The notes beneath the pieces were generated by a model. That model saw only the letters and a list, made by a program, of their open reading frames with translations, was not told the DNA's origin and made no database searches. A stretch of DNA of 50,820 bases from Bacteroidaceae bacterium (GTDB lineage Bacteria; Bacteroidota; Bacteroidia; Bacteroidales; Bacteroidaceae), in NCBI GenBank assembly GCA_017546785.1, contig JAFYRW010000001.1, forward strand, positions 1-50,820. The letters run 5' to 3'. Below are positions 43,857-50,820 of this stretch, piece by piece; the first letter of the stretch is position 1; each line of letters opens with the position of its first letter. Made by a program: the position numbers and the translations under genes.

Positions 43857-44294
43857 TTATTCTCCTAGAAGAATCTTCATCGCTTCGTCCTTATTCGACG
43901 AGAAGGTAAACTTATCGATAATAGCTTTTGAGTTCTTCAATTCTACAACATAGGGTCTAAGCACCTTTAAAGCTTCTACTCTATTTGAATCGAAAGAGAA
44001 GAACGACAGTAATTTAGCGCATTGTTCACTTGTAAAATTATTACCCATCACCGCTACTTTTATAAGAGTACCTCTATCATCGTCCATATTCACAGACTCT
44101 ACGTAACTACTTAATTTCTCAAAATCTTCATTGCTAATCACAAGGCACTGAGTCTGCATCCGCGCAACAATCTTTTCGCATTTGCGACAAAGTCTCTCAG
44201 GCTTGCGACGCTCATCTTTTCGCTCCTGCGAAACAGCCGGCACGGCAGCCGCCAACAGCAGCATAAACACTACAACATTCAAAATCCTTTTCAT
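43857..44294 (-). CDS. DUF4476-family secreted protein
   Basis: 145 residues with a signal peptide (about 1-23, ending AVSQ). The mature part has a CRKC (C36-C39) pair and the DUF4476 pattern of short helical repeats (FTSEQCAKLLSFFSFDSNRVEALKVL in two parts). Function unknown; periplasmic by signal. Last in an operon with the lipid kinase and miaA, 17 bases after the kinase gene. Confidence 0.78.
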   Translation of the reverse strand: MKRILNVVVFMLLLAAAVPAVSQERKDERRKPERLCRKCEKIVARMQTQCLVISNEDFEKLSSYVESVNMDDDRGTLIKVAVMGNNFTSEQCAKLLSFFSFDSNRVEALKVLRPYVVELKNSKAIIDKFTFSSNKDEAMKILLGE

Positions 44295-44311
44295 AGAATA
44301 TATTTATTAAA

Positions 44312-45262
44312 TTATCTTTTCTTTCCCACTCTACCCGGAATAATAAACTTCAGACACTCAGCCTCAACGCCCACATACATTGGATAATTAGGACGGAAAG
44401 GGCGGGCATCTATCGCAACGTGAGCCGCGCCGACGCTCTCTATCATTATCTCTTTGGTACGATAAGGCTCAACAAGCTTAAAATTCAGAATCTTGCGACG
44501 CACAAGCATAAAAAGTCCCTGAAAAACACCCAAGAATTTAGGCTTACGCATAGCAGTAACGTCGAGCATACCATTGTAAGGAACAGCGCTCGGAGTCATT
44601 CCGTAGCCACGCGAATTTCCTATACAGAGCATCATAAAGCGTCGCTCAACATTAGTATTGTTCAGTCTGAACTTCATATTGTAATTCTGACGATATAGCA
44701 GCAGATGAACAAAGCCTCTCAAGAAAGAGAGCGCACGCGCGAAGATATAATGCTTGCGGTTGGCAATCTCTACGACAATGGCTCCAAGGCCTATATTAAG
44801 CACATTAAGAAAATAGCGTTTCTGCTCCACCCCATCGGCAACAAAGCGGCAATAGCCAACATCAACAAGGCGCTCTCTGTGGGCAAGAATACAATCCACA
44901 GTTTCCTTTACATCAAGATTATGCATATTCCAGAAACGGGAAAAATCGTTGGCTATACCATTAGGTATAAGCCCGAGAGCCACCTTTGCCCTATTCTCGG
45001 ACGACATTATGCCATTAACAGCATCCTGCAGAGCACCATCGCCGCCAATAAGCACAACTGTCTCGTAGTCGTTATCGGAAAGCATTCTTGCTTTTCGCTC
45101 TACCGACTCGCCATTCTCTGAGACAAAAAAGTCATATTCTACAGAGCGTTCGTCGAGATACTCACGAACCTCGTTCAATCGTCGCATAGGACGCAGAGCA
45201 CCAATACACGGACAATATATTATACCCCATCTATACCTTTTATTACTTTGAGGAGTTGTCAT
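44312..45262 (-). CDS. Diacylglycerol/sphingosine kinase-like lipid kinase
   Basis: 316 residues of the NAD-kinase/DAGK fold. ATP-site motif VLIGGDGALQDAVNGI (about 70-85), NGIANDFSRFW (substrate loop), and the C-terminal beta-sandwich with RGYGMTPSAVPYNGMLDVT. Similar to YegS/DgkB. Bacteroidetes make sphingolipids, so the acceptor could be diacylglycerol or a sphingoid base; the sequence does not tell. Starts four bases before the end of miaA (ATGA overlap). Confidence 0.84.
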   Translation of the reverse strand: MTTPQSNKRYRWGIIYCPCIGALRPMRRLNEVREYLDERSVEYDFFVSENGESVERKARMLSDNDYETVVLIGGDGALQDAVNGIMSSENRAKVALGLIPNGIANDFSRFWNMHNLDVKETVDCILAHRERLVDVGYCRFVADGVEQKRYFLNVLNIGLGAIVVEIANRKHYIFARALSFLRGFVHLLLYRQNYNMKFRLNNTNVERRFMMLCIGNSRGYGMTPSAVPYNGMLDVTAMRKPKFLGVFQGLFMLVRRKILNFKLVEPYRTKEIMIESVGAAHVAIDARPFRPNYPMYVGVEAECLKFIIPGRVGKKR

Positions 45263-46185
45263 TTTAATAGCTGTTTAATTTGTTCTACCTGCACATCCAT
45301 AGGATTCGACGCATCAATCCACTCAATATCTACACCGCGACGCTCCATTCCTCGGAACCACGTCATCTGACGCTTCGCAAACTGATGAATAGCAATCTCG
45401 AGAGAGTTTATCATCTCCTCGCGCGACATTGCACCCGTAACGTACAACGTCACATATTTATACTCCAACCCATAATAGACAAGCTGTTCGGGAGTAAGCC
45501 CCGAAGCAAGAAGAGCCTCAACCTCCTCTATCAGCCCCTCCTCGAGACGCGCACGCAGACGGCGGCTTATACGTTCGCGACGCACCTCACGATCGACTTT
45601 AACACCAACAGTCAAGCAATTTATATCAGGAAATTCGCGCTCCTCCACCGGGCATTGCGCATAATACTCCTCAATCTCTATCGCGCGTATAGCACGCTTA
45701 GGAGTATCGGTGTCTGTGTTATTATGCAGTTTCTTATAGGAAGCAAGAATAGTAGTCAATTCCTCGAGGCTCTTACCAGCAAGACGCTTGCGAAGTTCGG
45801 CATTCTCGGGCACAGGAATAAGCCTATATCCCTTCAGCACCGATTCCACATACATTCCACTGCCGCCACAAAGGATAGGAAATACCCCTTTCCCCCTTAC
45901 CGCATCATAGGCAACAAGAAAGTCGCGCTGAAACTCAAAAAGATTATACTTTTCTCCTGCGTCCTTAATATTTATAAGGTGATAAGGAACAGATACCTCG
46001 CCACGAGAATATTCGGCAATATCCTTTCCTGTACCAATATCCATTCCACGATAAACCTGACGGCTGTCGGCGCTAAGAATCTCAGCATCCAAAGCAAGCG
46101 CAAGCTCCACAGCAAGGGCCGTCTTTCCACAAGCAGTAGGACCTACCACCGCCAACATATCATATTTATTCGGAATTATACTCAT
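45259..46185 (-). CDS. miaA: tRNA dimethylallyltransferase
   Basis: 308 residues from 46185; a start at 46230 was not favoured because it adds a non-family extension. P loop VVGPTACGKTALAVELA (about 13-29), DSRQVYRGMDIGTGK (about 39-53) and LCGGSGMYVESVLKG (near 100), then the substrate and zinc-free C-terminal domain with YGLEYKYVTLY. Adds a dimethylallyl group to A37 of tRNAs reading UNN codons. First gene of the operon with the lipid kinase and DUF4476. A -7-like TATCTTTG (minus strand, 46218-46225) lies upstream. Confidence 0.93.
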   Translation of the reverse strand: MSIIPNKYDMLAVVGPTACGKTALAVELALALDAEILSADSRQVYRGMDIGTGKDIAEYSRGEVSVPYHLINIKDAGEKYNLFEFQRDFLVAYDAVRGKGVFPILCGGSGMYVESVLKGYRLIPVPENAELRKRLAGKSLEELTTILASYKKLHNNTDTDTPKRAIRAIEIEEYYAQCPVEEREFPDINCLTVGVKVDREVRRERISRRLRARLEEGLIEEVEALLASGLTPEQLVYYGLEYKYVTLYVTGAMSREEMINSLEIAIHQFAKRQMTWFRGMERRGVDIEWIDASNPMDVQVEQIKQLLK

Positions 46186-46539
46186 ACTATAAACAATAGG
46201 ATAAAAAGTCCACTCTGCAAAGATACGCATAAGCGAGCAAGAAATATGAAGCTTCTTTGATATTTTTCACAGCGACAATGCAAATTAGTATTGTTTGCGA
46301 CGACAGAAGCTTTAGTTTCTTAAAGGAGTGTGCTTTAGCACCAAGCTATAGCTTCTCAAATGAGCGCGGCTCTTGCCACCAAAAAAAGTATCTTCGAGCT
46401 TTAGCTTTAAAATAAAAATATGCAAACAAGTAAGGGAAGTTTGCTTTGCTTGTAAAGGTGCGGAGCTTATACGCCTATTGTAAAGATAAGGAGAATAAAT
46501 ATCCTTTATGTCTTAATATAAAATGATTGTTACAATAAA
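46186..46539. other. Repeat-like intergenic region upstream of miaA
   Basis: Apart from the miaA -7-like box, it contains three GCTTTAG motifs (46309-46315, 46332-46338, 46398-46404), each flanked by bases that pair locally, and one GCTATAGC (46354 region). The spacing is irregular. No gene, no tRNA and no terminator is seen until the one at 46540. Confidence 0.4.
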
Positions 46540-46575
46540 CAATAAAAGCGAATAGAACCCTATTCGCTTTTATTG
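46540..46575 (-). terminator. Terminator of tRNA-Arg
   Basis: Perfect 15-bp inverted repeat (arms 46540-46554 and 46561-46575, six-base loop) immediately past the tRNA 3' end. Confidence 0.88.
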
Positions 46576-46649
<74 letters not shown>

Positions 46650-46674
46650 GACCTTTGTTGCAAGTTTGCGGATG

Positions 46675-46706
46675 CAAAGGTAGTCTATTTATTGGTTTTT
46701 ACCAAT
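46675..46706 (-). promoter_or_regulatory. Promoter of tRNA-Arg, overlapped by an inverted repeat
   Basis: TACCTTTG on the minus strand (plus-strand 46675-46682), exact -7, with ATTG 20 bases upstream (plus-strand CAAT 46703-46706). The inverted repeat ATTGGT-TTTT-ACCAAT (46691-46706) covers the -33 element. Confidence 0.55.
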
Positions 46707-46796
46707 AATTTTTGTGTTTTTTTATTTTTTAGATGTTAATTATCCTCTCGAAAGGCTCTTTTACCTCTCTTTTGTGAGTGTAATAGCGCTTTTTAT

Positions 46797-47462
46797 CTAT
46801 TGGATTGCCTCCGACAACTTGGAAAAATCGGGAATATGTATCTCCTTGCGGCTGAGTTTTACCACTCCTTGCTCCTGCAAGCTGTTAAGCGCGCGTGAGA
46901 TATTTATTCGTGTCTCGCACAATTCGGTAGCGAGTCGCTCCATCTTGATAGCCAATCTTTTTTCTCCACAGAGCGTCTCGGCTCTTAGTGCGATAAATCT
47001 TATGATGCGCCCCTCGATGCTTTGTGGCACATCCTCCCATATTCTCTTGTTTATATTCTGCGCTCTGCTGCTGACAAGATTCAGCAGGTTTATTGTGAAT
47101 ATGTCGTGCTTTGTGAACTCACTGAAAAAGTAGGACTTGTTTATCAGTAGAATATCAGTCTCGCCCACGGCATAATAGCTCCTTATATATTTTGTCGATA
47201 GCCCAAAAAGCGAATAGGGCTCAATAGCGTGAGGAGCCGAATGAATCTCGGACAGGGTGAATGTGGAGTCGTTGGCAGTTGTCTCTGATTTTATCTCTCC
47301 ATTGAGGAGAATGATGAAATTGTCGCACCTTTCTCCTTGTGATACTATTTTGTCTCCGTCGTGGTAACGGAAAAATTCCAATTTAACCTTGTCGAGTATC
47401 GAGGTAAGGTCGTTCTTGCTTATTCCTTGAAAGTATGGTAGACGGAGCAGATTCTCGTACAT
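46797..47462 (-). CDS. Crp/Fnr-family transcriptional regulator
   Basis: 221 residues. N-terminal cyclic-nucleotide-binding-fold domain (about 1-120), YHDGDKIVSQGERCDNFIILLNGEI. The phosphate-binding cassette region reads IEPYSLFGLSTKYIRSYY and lacks the GELALL...PRxA pattern, so cAMP binding is doubtful. C-terminal helix-turn-helix (about 160-205) with MERLATELCETRINISRALNSL. No cysteine cluster of the FNR type. Divergent from DUF5020, so it may regulate that gene; its own ligand is unknown. Confidence 0.83.
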   Translation of the reverse strand: MYENLLRLPYFQGISKNDLTSILDKVKLEFFRYHDGDKIVSQGERCDNFIILLNGEIKSETTANDSTFTLSEIHSAPHAIEPYSLFGLSTKYIRSYYAVGETDILLINKSYFFSEFTKHDIFTINLLNLVSSRAQNINKRIWEDVPQSIEGRIIRFIALRAETLCGEKRLAIKMERLATELCETRINISRALNSLQEQGVVKLSRKEIHIPDFSKLSEAIQ

Positions 47463-47485
47463 ATTACATATGTGATTTTAATTTA

Positions 47486-47493
47486 CAAATATA
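47486..47493 (-). promoter_or_regulatory. -7 box of the Crp-like gene
   Basis: TATATTTG on the minus strand (plus-strand CAAATATA 47486-47493), exact, about 24 bases before the start. No -33 TTTG at the right distance. Confidence 0.45.
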
Positions 47494-47688
47494 ACTATCG
47501 CTCTTATGAATTGTATATTGCAATATCTTCTTTTTTGCTTTTTTAACTCAAAATAACATTGTTAAGGCTCTTTCTGTATCTTTGTCTGTTTGTTGCTGTA
47601 AATGTAGGGTCTGTTTAACTTTTTATTGATATTTTGCCTATCTTTGAGCTAAAGTTCGAAGATCTACTACACTTGCTTTGAAAAATAT

Positions 47689-47702
47689 TCAAACAAGTTT
47701 GA
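47689..47702. promoter_or_regulatory. Candidate operator upstream of DUF5020
   Basis: Perfect inverted repeat TCAAAC-AA-GTTTGA just upstream of the -7 box at 47725 and close to its -33 region. A possible binding site for the divergent Crp-like regulator, though the TGTGA-type consensus is absent. Confidence 0.4.
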
Positions 47703-47792
47703 TATTTCTCGTCAATTTGCTCGTTATATTTGCAAAAGAACGAATAAGATTGCTTTATTTTTTTTAAAAAGCTATCGCCAGAATCTATTACT

Positions 47793-48527
47793 ATGAAAAA
47801 CAAATTCTTACTTTTGATTTTCGCGTTTTTATGCAACTTTGCAACAGCGCAAAATATTCAAATTCACTACGACTTTGGCAAGCACCTATACGCCGGGCTC
47901 GAGAAGCGTCCGACAATCACAGCAACTGCCGAAATGTTCCGCGCCGACGATTATGGAAGCACATTCTTTGTCATTGACTTTGATTACAGAGCAAGAAACA
48001 CCGGTGCTTATTGGGAGATTGCCCGCGATCTGTGCTTCTGGCAGGACACCAAACTCAATTGGCTGTCGATTCACATTGAGCACAATGGAGGATGCAGCGT
48101 CGGCGCCGGTTCGTTCAACAACTGCTGGCTGGGAGGATTAACATATTCGGGACATTCAAAGGACTATAGCAAGACGTGGTCTTTACAAGCATTATACAAA
48201 TGTATTCCCGGCACAATAGACCAAGCAGGAAACCCCGACATTCACAATTTTCAGATAACAGGAGTGTGGAATATAGAATTTGCCAACGGTTGGTGCTCCC
48301 ACTCGGGCTTTGCCGACTTTTGGCGCGAAAAGCAAATACGAAAATATGAGGGCGGAACCACATCATACATTTTCCTGTCGGAGCTACAATTATGGGTGAA
48401 CCTGAACAAAATAACGGCTATGAGCAAATGCAATTTAAGTTTGGGTACAGAGCTCAGACTTTCTCACAACCTTGTTGCCAAAGGTTCATACGCAATACCG
48501 ACATTGGCCGCAAAATATAGTTTCTGA
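47793..48527 (+). CDS. DUF5020-family outer membrane protein
   Basis: 244 residues. Signal peptide about 1-19 (ending ATAQ). The mature part is beta-strand rich with many aromatics (IQIHYDFGKHLY, TFFVIDFDYRA, WNIEFANGWCSHSGFADFW) and ends in KYSF, a phenylalanine-terminated outer membrane barrel signature. Resembles Tsx-type nucleoside channels in pattern and is probably a small porin. Substrate unknown. Divergent from the Crp-like regulator. A terminator follows. Confidence 0.72.
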   Translation: MKNKFLLLIFAFLCNFATAQNIQIHYDFGKHLYAGLEKRPTITATAEMFRADDYGSTFFVIDFDYRARNTGAYWEIARDLCFWQDTKLNWLSIHIEHNGGCSVGAGSFNNCWLGGLTYSGHSKDYSKTWSLQALYKCIPGTIDQAGNPDIHNFQITGVWNIEFANGWCSHSGFADFWREKQIRKYEGGTTSYIFLSELQLWVNLNKITAMSKCNLSLGTELRLSHNLVAKGSYAIPTLAAKYSF

Positions 48528-48544
48528 CAAGATAACAGAAAAAC

Positions 48545-48585
48545 AGAATAATAGCTGCAATCCACGCGATTGCAGCTATTATTCT
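48545..48585 (+). terminator. Terminator of the DUF5020 gene
   Basis: Perfect 18-bp inverted repeat (arms 48545-48562 and 48568-48585, five-base loop) just past the stop. Confidence 0.88.
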
Positions 48586-48668
48586 ATACAAGGCATTGCT
48601 AAAAACAGCAAGTAAACAAGACAAAATAACTCTTCTTTTTTTTAAAATCTTATCACCTATTCAAACAT

Positions 48669-48699
48669 TTTGAGGGCGAACAAGCATTATCTATCTTTT
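48669..48699 (+). promoter_or_regulatory. Promoter of ilvA-ridA
   Basis: TTTG at 48669-48672, 19 bases, TATCTTTT at 48692-48699 (last base off consensus). A second candidate, TAAATTCG at 48751-48758, lies closer to the gene but has no -33 box. Confidence 0.5.
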
Positions 48700-48786
48700 A
48701 CAAGATGATAATTTTAGCCTCATTATAACAAAATAAACAAAAATTGGTTGTAAATTCGCGTCGAATTACGAAACAAAGAAAACAAG

Positions 48787-49989
48787 ATGCTTACACTCGA
48801 CAAAATATACCACGCATCGTACGTATTAAAGGATGTTATCCGCCGTACCGACTTAATAATTGCGCCCCACATTAACCCCGAGGCGAACATTTATTTAAAG
48901 CCCGAGAACCTGCAGATTACAGGCTCGTTCAAGATACGTGGTTCATACTACAAGATATCTCAGCTATCGCAGGAGGAGAAAGAGCGAGGAGTTATTGCCT
49001 GCTCGGCCGGTAACCACGCGCAGGGCGTTGCTCTTGCCGCAACAAAGAATGGAATAAAGTCGCTTATATGTTTGCCCGACTGCGCCCCAATATCAAAGAT
49101 TGAGGCCACAAAAAGCTACGGTGCCGACATTTGCCTCGTAGAGGGCGTATACGACGACGCTTACAAGCGCGCACTCGACCTTCGCGACGAGAAAGGATAC
49201 ACATTCATCCACCCATTCAACGACGAGGATGTAATTGCCGGACAAGGCACAATAGGCCTTGAGCTTCTCGACCAGATGCAGAATATCGACGCAGTAATAG
49301 TACCTATCGGCGGCGGCGGACTAATATCGGGCGTTGCCTTTGCCATAAAATCGTTGAATCCAAAAATAAAGGTTTACGGTGTTCAAGCGAGCGGTGCTCC
49401 CAGTATGTACAATTCTATACGCGACAAAAAGATTGAGCGTCTCTCATCGGTACAGACTATTGCCGACGGTATTGCCGTAAAGGAGCCCGGAGATTTAACA
49501 TTCGAGTTTTGTAGCAAATATGTAGACGAGATTGTTACCGTAACCGACGACGAGGTATCTTCGGCTATCCTATCGATGATAGAGCACAAGAAGCTTATCT
49601 CCGAGGGCGCAGGAGCTGTTGCCGTAGCCGCAGCAATGTTCAACAAAGTGCCCATCAAAGGCAAGAATGTCGTTTGTATTGTTTCGGGCGGTAATATCGA
49701 CGTAAACATCCTCGACAGAGTAATCAAACGCGGTCTTTTGACATCGGGACGCTCTTATATGCTCACCGTAGAGCTTATTGACAAGCCCGGACAGTTGCTC
49801 AACATTTCGAGAATAATTGCCGACCACGGAGGCAATGTCATTGGAGTACACCACGAGCGAGCAAATGCCACAATGGACATTAACGGTTGCTTCCTACGTA
49901 TAAATATGGAGACACGCAATTTTGAGCAGATTGAGATTATAAAGAAAGCTCTGCTCGATGCCGGCTACCACATTTGCAACAATTTCTAA
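48787..49989 (+). CDS. ilvA: Threonine ammonia-lyase (PLP) with C-terminal ACT domain
   Basis: 400 residues. PLP lysine K49 in ITGSFKIRGSYYK; SAGNHAQGVALAA (about 77-89); PIGGGGLISG phosphate loop (about 173-182); SEGAGAVAVAA (about 273). The ACT domain (about 325-400, YMLTVELIDKPGQLLNISRI) is the short single type, so this is closer to the catabolic/TdcB-like or single-ACT IlvA than to the two-domain E. coli IlvA. Converts threonine to 2-oxobutanoate through an enamine, the first step to isoleucine or to propionate. Followed by ridA. Confidence 0.9.
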   Translation: MLTLDKIYHASYVLKDVIRRTDLIIAPHINPEANIYLKPENLQITGSFKIRGSYYKISQLSQEEKERGVIACSAGNHAQGVALAATKNGIKSLICLPDCAPISKIEATKSYGADICLVEGVYDDAYKRALDLRDEKGYTFIHPFNDEDVIAGQGTIGLELLDQMQNIDAVIVPIGGGGLISGVAFAIKSLNPKIKVYGVQASGAPSMYNSIRDKKIERLSSVQTIADGIAVKEPGDLTFEFCSKYVDEIVTVTDDEVSSAILSMIEHKKLISEGAGAVAVAAAMFNKVPIKGKNVVCIVSGGNIDVNILDRVIKRGLLTSGRSYMLTVELIDKPGQLLNISRIIADHGGNVIGVHHERANATMDINGCFLRINMETRNFEQIEIIKKALLDAGYHICNNF

Positions 49990-50016
49990 CGATTACAAAC
50001 TAAAAAATTAGATACA

Positions 50017-50391
50017 ATGATTACAAAAGTTTACACAAAAGAGGCTCCCGAGGCTATCGGTCCCTACTCACAGGCTATAATCTGCGGTAATATGTTATTT
50101 ACATCGGGACAAATTCCCATCAATCCCGCCAGCGGTAACATTGAGGCTGAGGATATCAACGGACAGACTACACAAGTAATGAAAAATATCGCAGCGGTTC
50201 TAGCCGAGGCAGGAACATCGTTCGAGAAGGTTGTAAAGACCACCTGTTTCCTCAAGGATATGGGCGACTTTGCAGCATTCAACGCAATTTACGCTGAATA
50301 TTTCACAAGCAAGCCCGCACGCTCTTGCGTTGCAGTAAAGACTCTACCCAAAGATGTTCTTGTAGAGGTAGAGGTTATTGCCGAGATTTAA
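50017..50391 (+). CDS. ridA: RidA-family enamine/imine deaminase
   Basis: 124 residues, YjgF/YER057c/UK114 fold trimer. Active-site residues kept: GPYSQA (15-20), R102 and S103 in PARSCVAV, and E117/E119 at the C-terminus; [15 protein letters not shown] is the family signature. Hydrolyses the 2-aminoacrylate and 2-aminocrotonate made by PLP dehydratases such as IlvA, encoded 27 bases upstream. The coupling is direct biochemical logic. Confidence 0.95.
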   Translation: MITKVYTKEAPEAIGPYSQAIICGNMLFTSGQIPINPASGNIEAEDINGQTTQVMKNIAAVLAEAGTSFEKVVKTTCFLKDMGDFAAFNAIYAEYFTSKPARSCVAVKTLPKDVLVEVEVIAEI

Positions 50392-50410
50392 ATATTTTTA
50401 GCCCGACAAG

Positions 50411-50443
50411 CAAGATGCACCCCGCAAAAACAGGTGCATCTTG
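50411..50443 (+). terminator. Terminator of ilvA-ridA
   Basis: Perfect 11-bp inverted repeat (arms 50411-50421 and 50433-50443, eleven-base loop) followed by TTTATTTG. Confidence 0.85.
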
Positions 50444-50503
50444 TTTATTTGCTATTATTTTGTCCAAAAAAGTTCTTTTATCAAAAAAATGCAAAGGAAA
50501 TAC

Positions 50504-50534
50504 TTTGCCAATTTAAAAAAAAAGACTAATTTTG
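50504..50534 (+). promoter_or_regulatory. Promoter of rpmH
   Basis: TTTG at 50504-50507, 19 bases, TAATTTTG at 50527-50534: both boxes and the spacing match the Bacteroidetes consensus exactly. Confidence 0.85.
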
Positions 50535-50587
50535 CAGGCTGAATAACGTAAAGTACTTTTTGAACAAACATATAAATAGATATAAAG

Positions 50588-50749
50588 ATGAAAAGAACAT
50601 TCCAACCCTCTAACAGAAAGAGAAAAAACAAACACGGTTTCCGTGAGAGAATGGCTACAAAGAATGGCCGTCGCGTATTGGCATCTCGTCGTGCAAAAGG
50701 ACGTAAGAAACTTACTGTTTCAGACGAGTATAATGGCAATAAAAAATAA
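50588..50749 (+). CDS. rpmH: 50S ribosomal protein L34
   Basis: 53 residues, [20 protein letters not shown] at the N-terminus and [20 protein letters not shown] near the end, both diagnostic of L34. Small basic protein of the large subunit. Stands alone after ridA with its own strong promoter and terminator; no rnpA or dnaA follows inside the window. Confidence 0.97.
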   Translation: MKRTFQPSNRKRKNKHGFRERMATKNGRRVLASRRAKGRKKLTVSDEYNGNKK

Positions 50750-50792
50750 TTGCGGCGTGTAACTAACGCATTGCAAACATACATTTGCAAAA

Positions 50793-50820
50793 ATAGGAGA
50801 CAGATTAATCTGTCTCCTAT
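50793..50820 (+). terminator. Terminator of rpmH (cut by window edge)
   Basis: Perfect 28-base palindrome (two 14-bp arms) 44 bases past the stop. The following T-tract, if any, is outside the window. Confidence 0.8.

Larger units (their letters stand above)
47463..47792. other. Divergent intergenic region, Crp-like regulator / DUF5020
   Basis: 330 bases with three exact -7-like boxes toward DUF5020 (TATCTTTG 47577-47584 and 47639-47646, TATATTTG 47725-47732), one toward the regulator, and an inverted repeat listed separately. Only 47639 has a near-consensus partner (TTTA, 21 bases away). No coding frame. Confidence 0.5.

Noticed and set aside
46300-46540. CRISPR-like array
   Set aside because: Repeats are only seven bases, irregularly spaced and differ in their flanks; no cas gene is near.
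46714-47133. 139-codon open frame opposite the Crp-like gene
   Set aside because: Antisense to a well-supported regulator; its sequence shows no domain.

Overview
The window reads as a chromosomal segment of a gut-type Bacteroidales, most likely Bacteroidaceae or close to it. Several signs point there: a RprX/RprY two-component pair, a GTPase-degenerate second EF-G, Bacteroidetes-only families (DUF4295, DUF4827, DUF4270, DUF4476, DUF5020), a succinate-to-propionate branch (methylmalonyl-CoA epimerase and decarboxylase subunits), secreted GH35 and GH20 enzymes, a lone TonB-dependent receptor, and many promoters of the Bacteroidetes form TTTG-N19/20-TAnnTTTG. The ribosomal protein L34 sequence is also very Bacteroides-like. 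I see no IS element, phage, CRISPR array, integrase or rRNA; 48 protein genes and one tRNA fill the window. Family names come from recognising the proteins by eye, not from a search.

Layout. 1-1.2 kb: rpsF-rpsR-rplI operon with a perfect promoter and a terminator. 1.3-6.3 kb: a 60-residue membrane protein, the RprY/RprX regulators, and FusA2. 6.4-9.6 kb: hemW and a secreted GH35 beta-galactosidase. 9.7-15.8 kb (minus strand): glmM with an overlapping DUF4827 lipoprotein gene, NrnA-like DHH phosphoesterase, ComEC, rpe. 16.1-18.6 kb (minus): tsaD, cinA/pncC, rpmB-rpmG-DUF4295. 18.9-25.3 kb: TonB-dependent receptor, Spy-like protein, FKBP lipoprotein, long-chain acyl-CoA synthetase. 25.7-30.3 kb (plus): mce-mmdA-small epsilon-like subunit-biotin carrier, then a GH20 hexosaminidase. 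30.4-33.9 kb (minus): two glycosyltransferases, panD, panC. 34.1-39.0 kb (plus): a glycogen-synthase N-domain-only protein with a DUF4270 lipoprotein, then menG(ubiE)-menA-BASS transporter. 39.0-43.7 kb (minus): an alpha-glucan operon (debranching enzyme, GT4 synthase, GH57). 43.9-46.2 kb (minus): miaA-lipid kinase-DUF4476. 46.6-50.8 kb: tRNA-Arg(UCU), a Crp-like regulator, DUF5020, ilvA-ridA, rpmH.

Genes that plausibly work together: MmdA, the biotin carrier, the small subunit and epimerase in propionate formation (no membrane beta subunit is present here); IlvA with RidA, which clears the reactive enamine IlvA makes; MenA and MenG in menaquinone synthesis; PanC and PanD in pantothenate synthesis; and the debranching enzyme, GT4 synthase and GH57 enzyme in storage glucan metabolism.

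Most of the window is housekeeping. The points most worth a second look are the RprY receiver whose conserved Lys-Pro is Lys-His, the FusA2 GTPase-site losses, the catalytically stripped glycogen synthase domain paired with a DUF4270 lipoprotein, paired TTGGAC half-sites between the fatty-acid and propionate genes, several unexplained intergenic palindromes, a family of TAnnTTCG -7-like boxes, and a repeat-like intergenic stretch next to the tRNA. No clearly new multi-gene system is visible.
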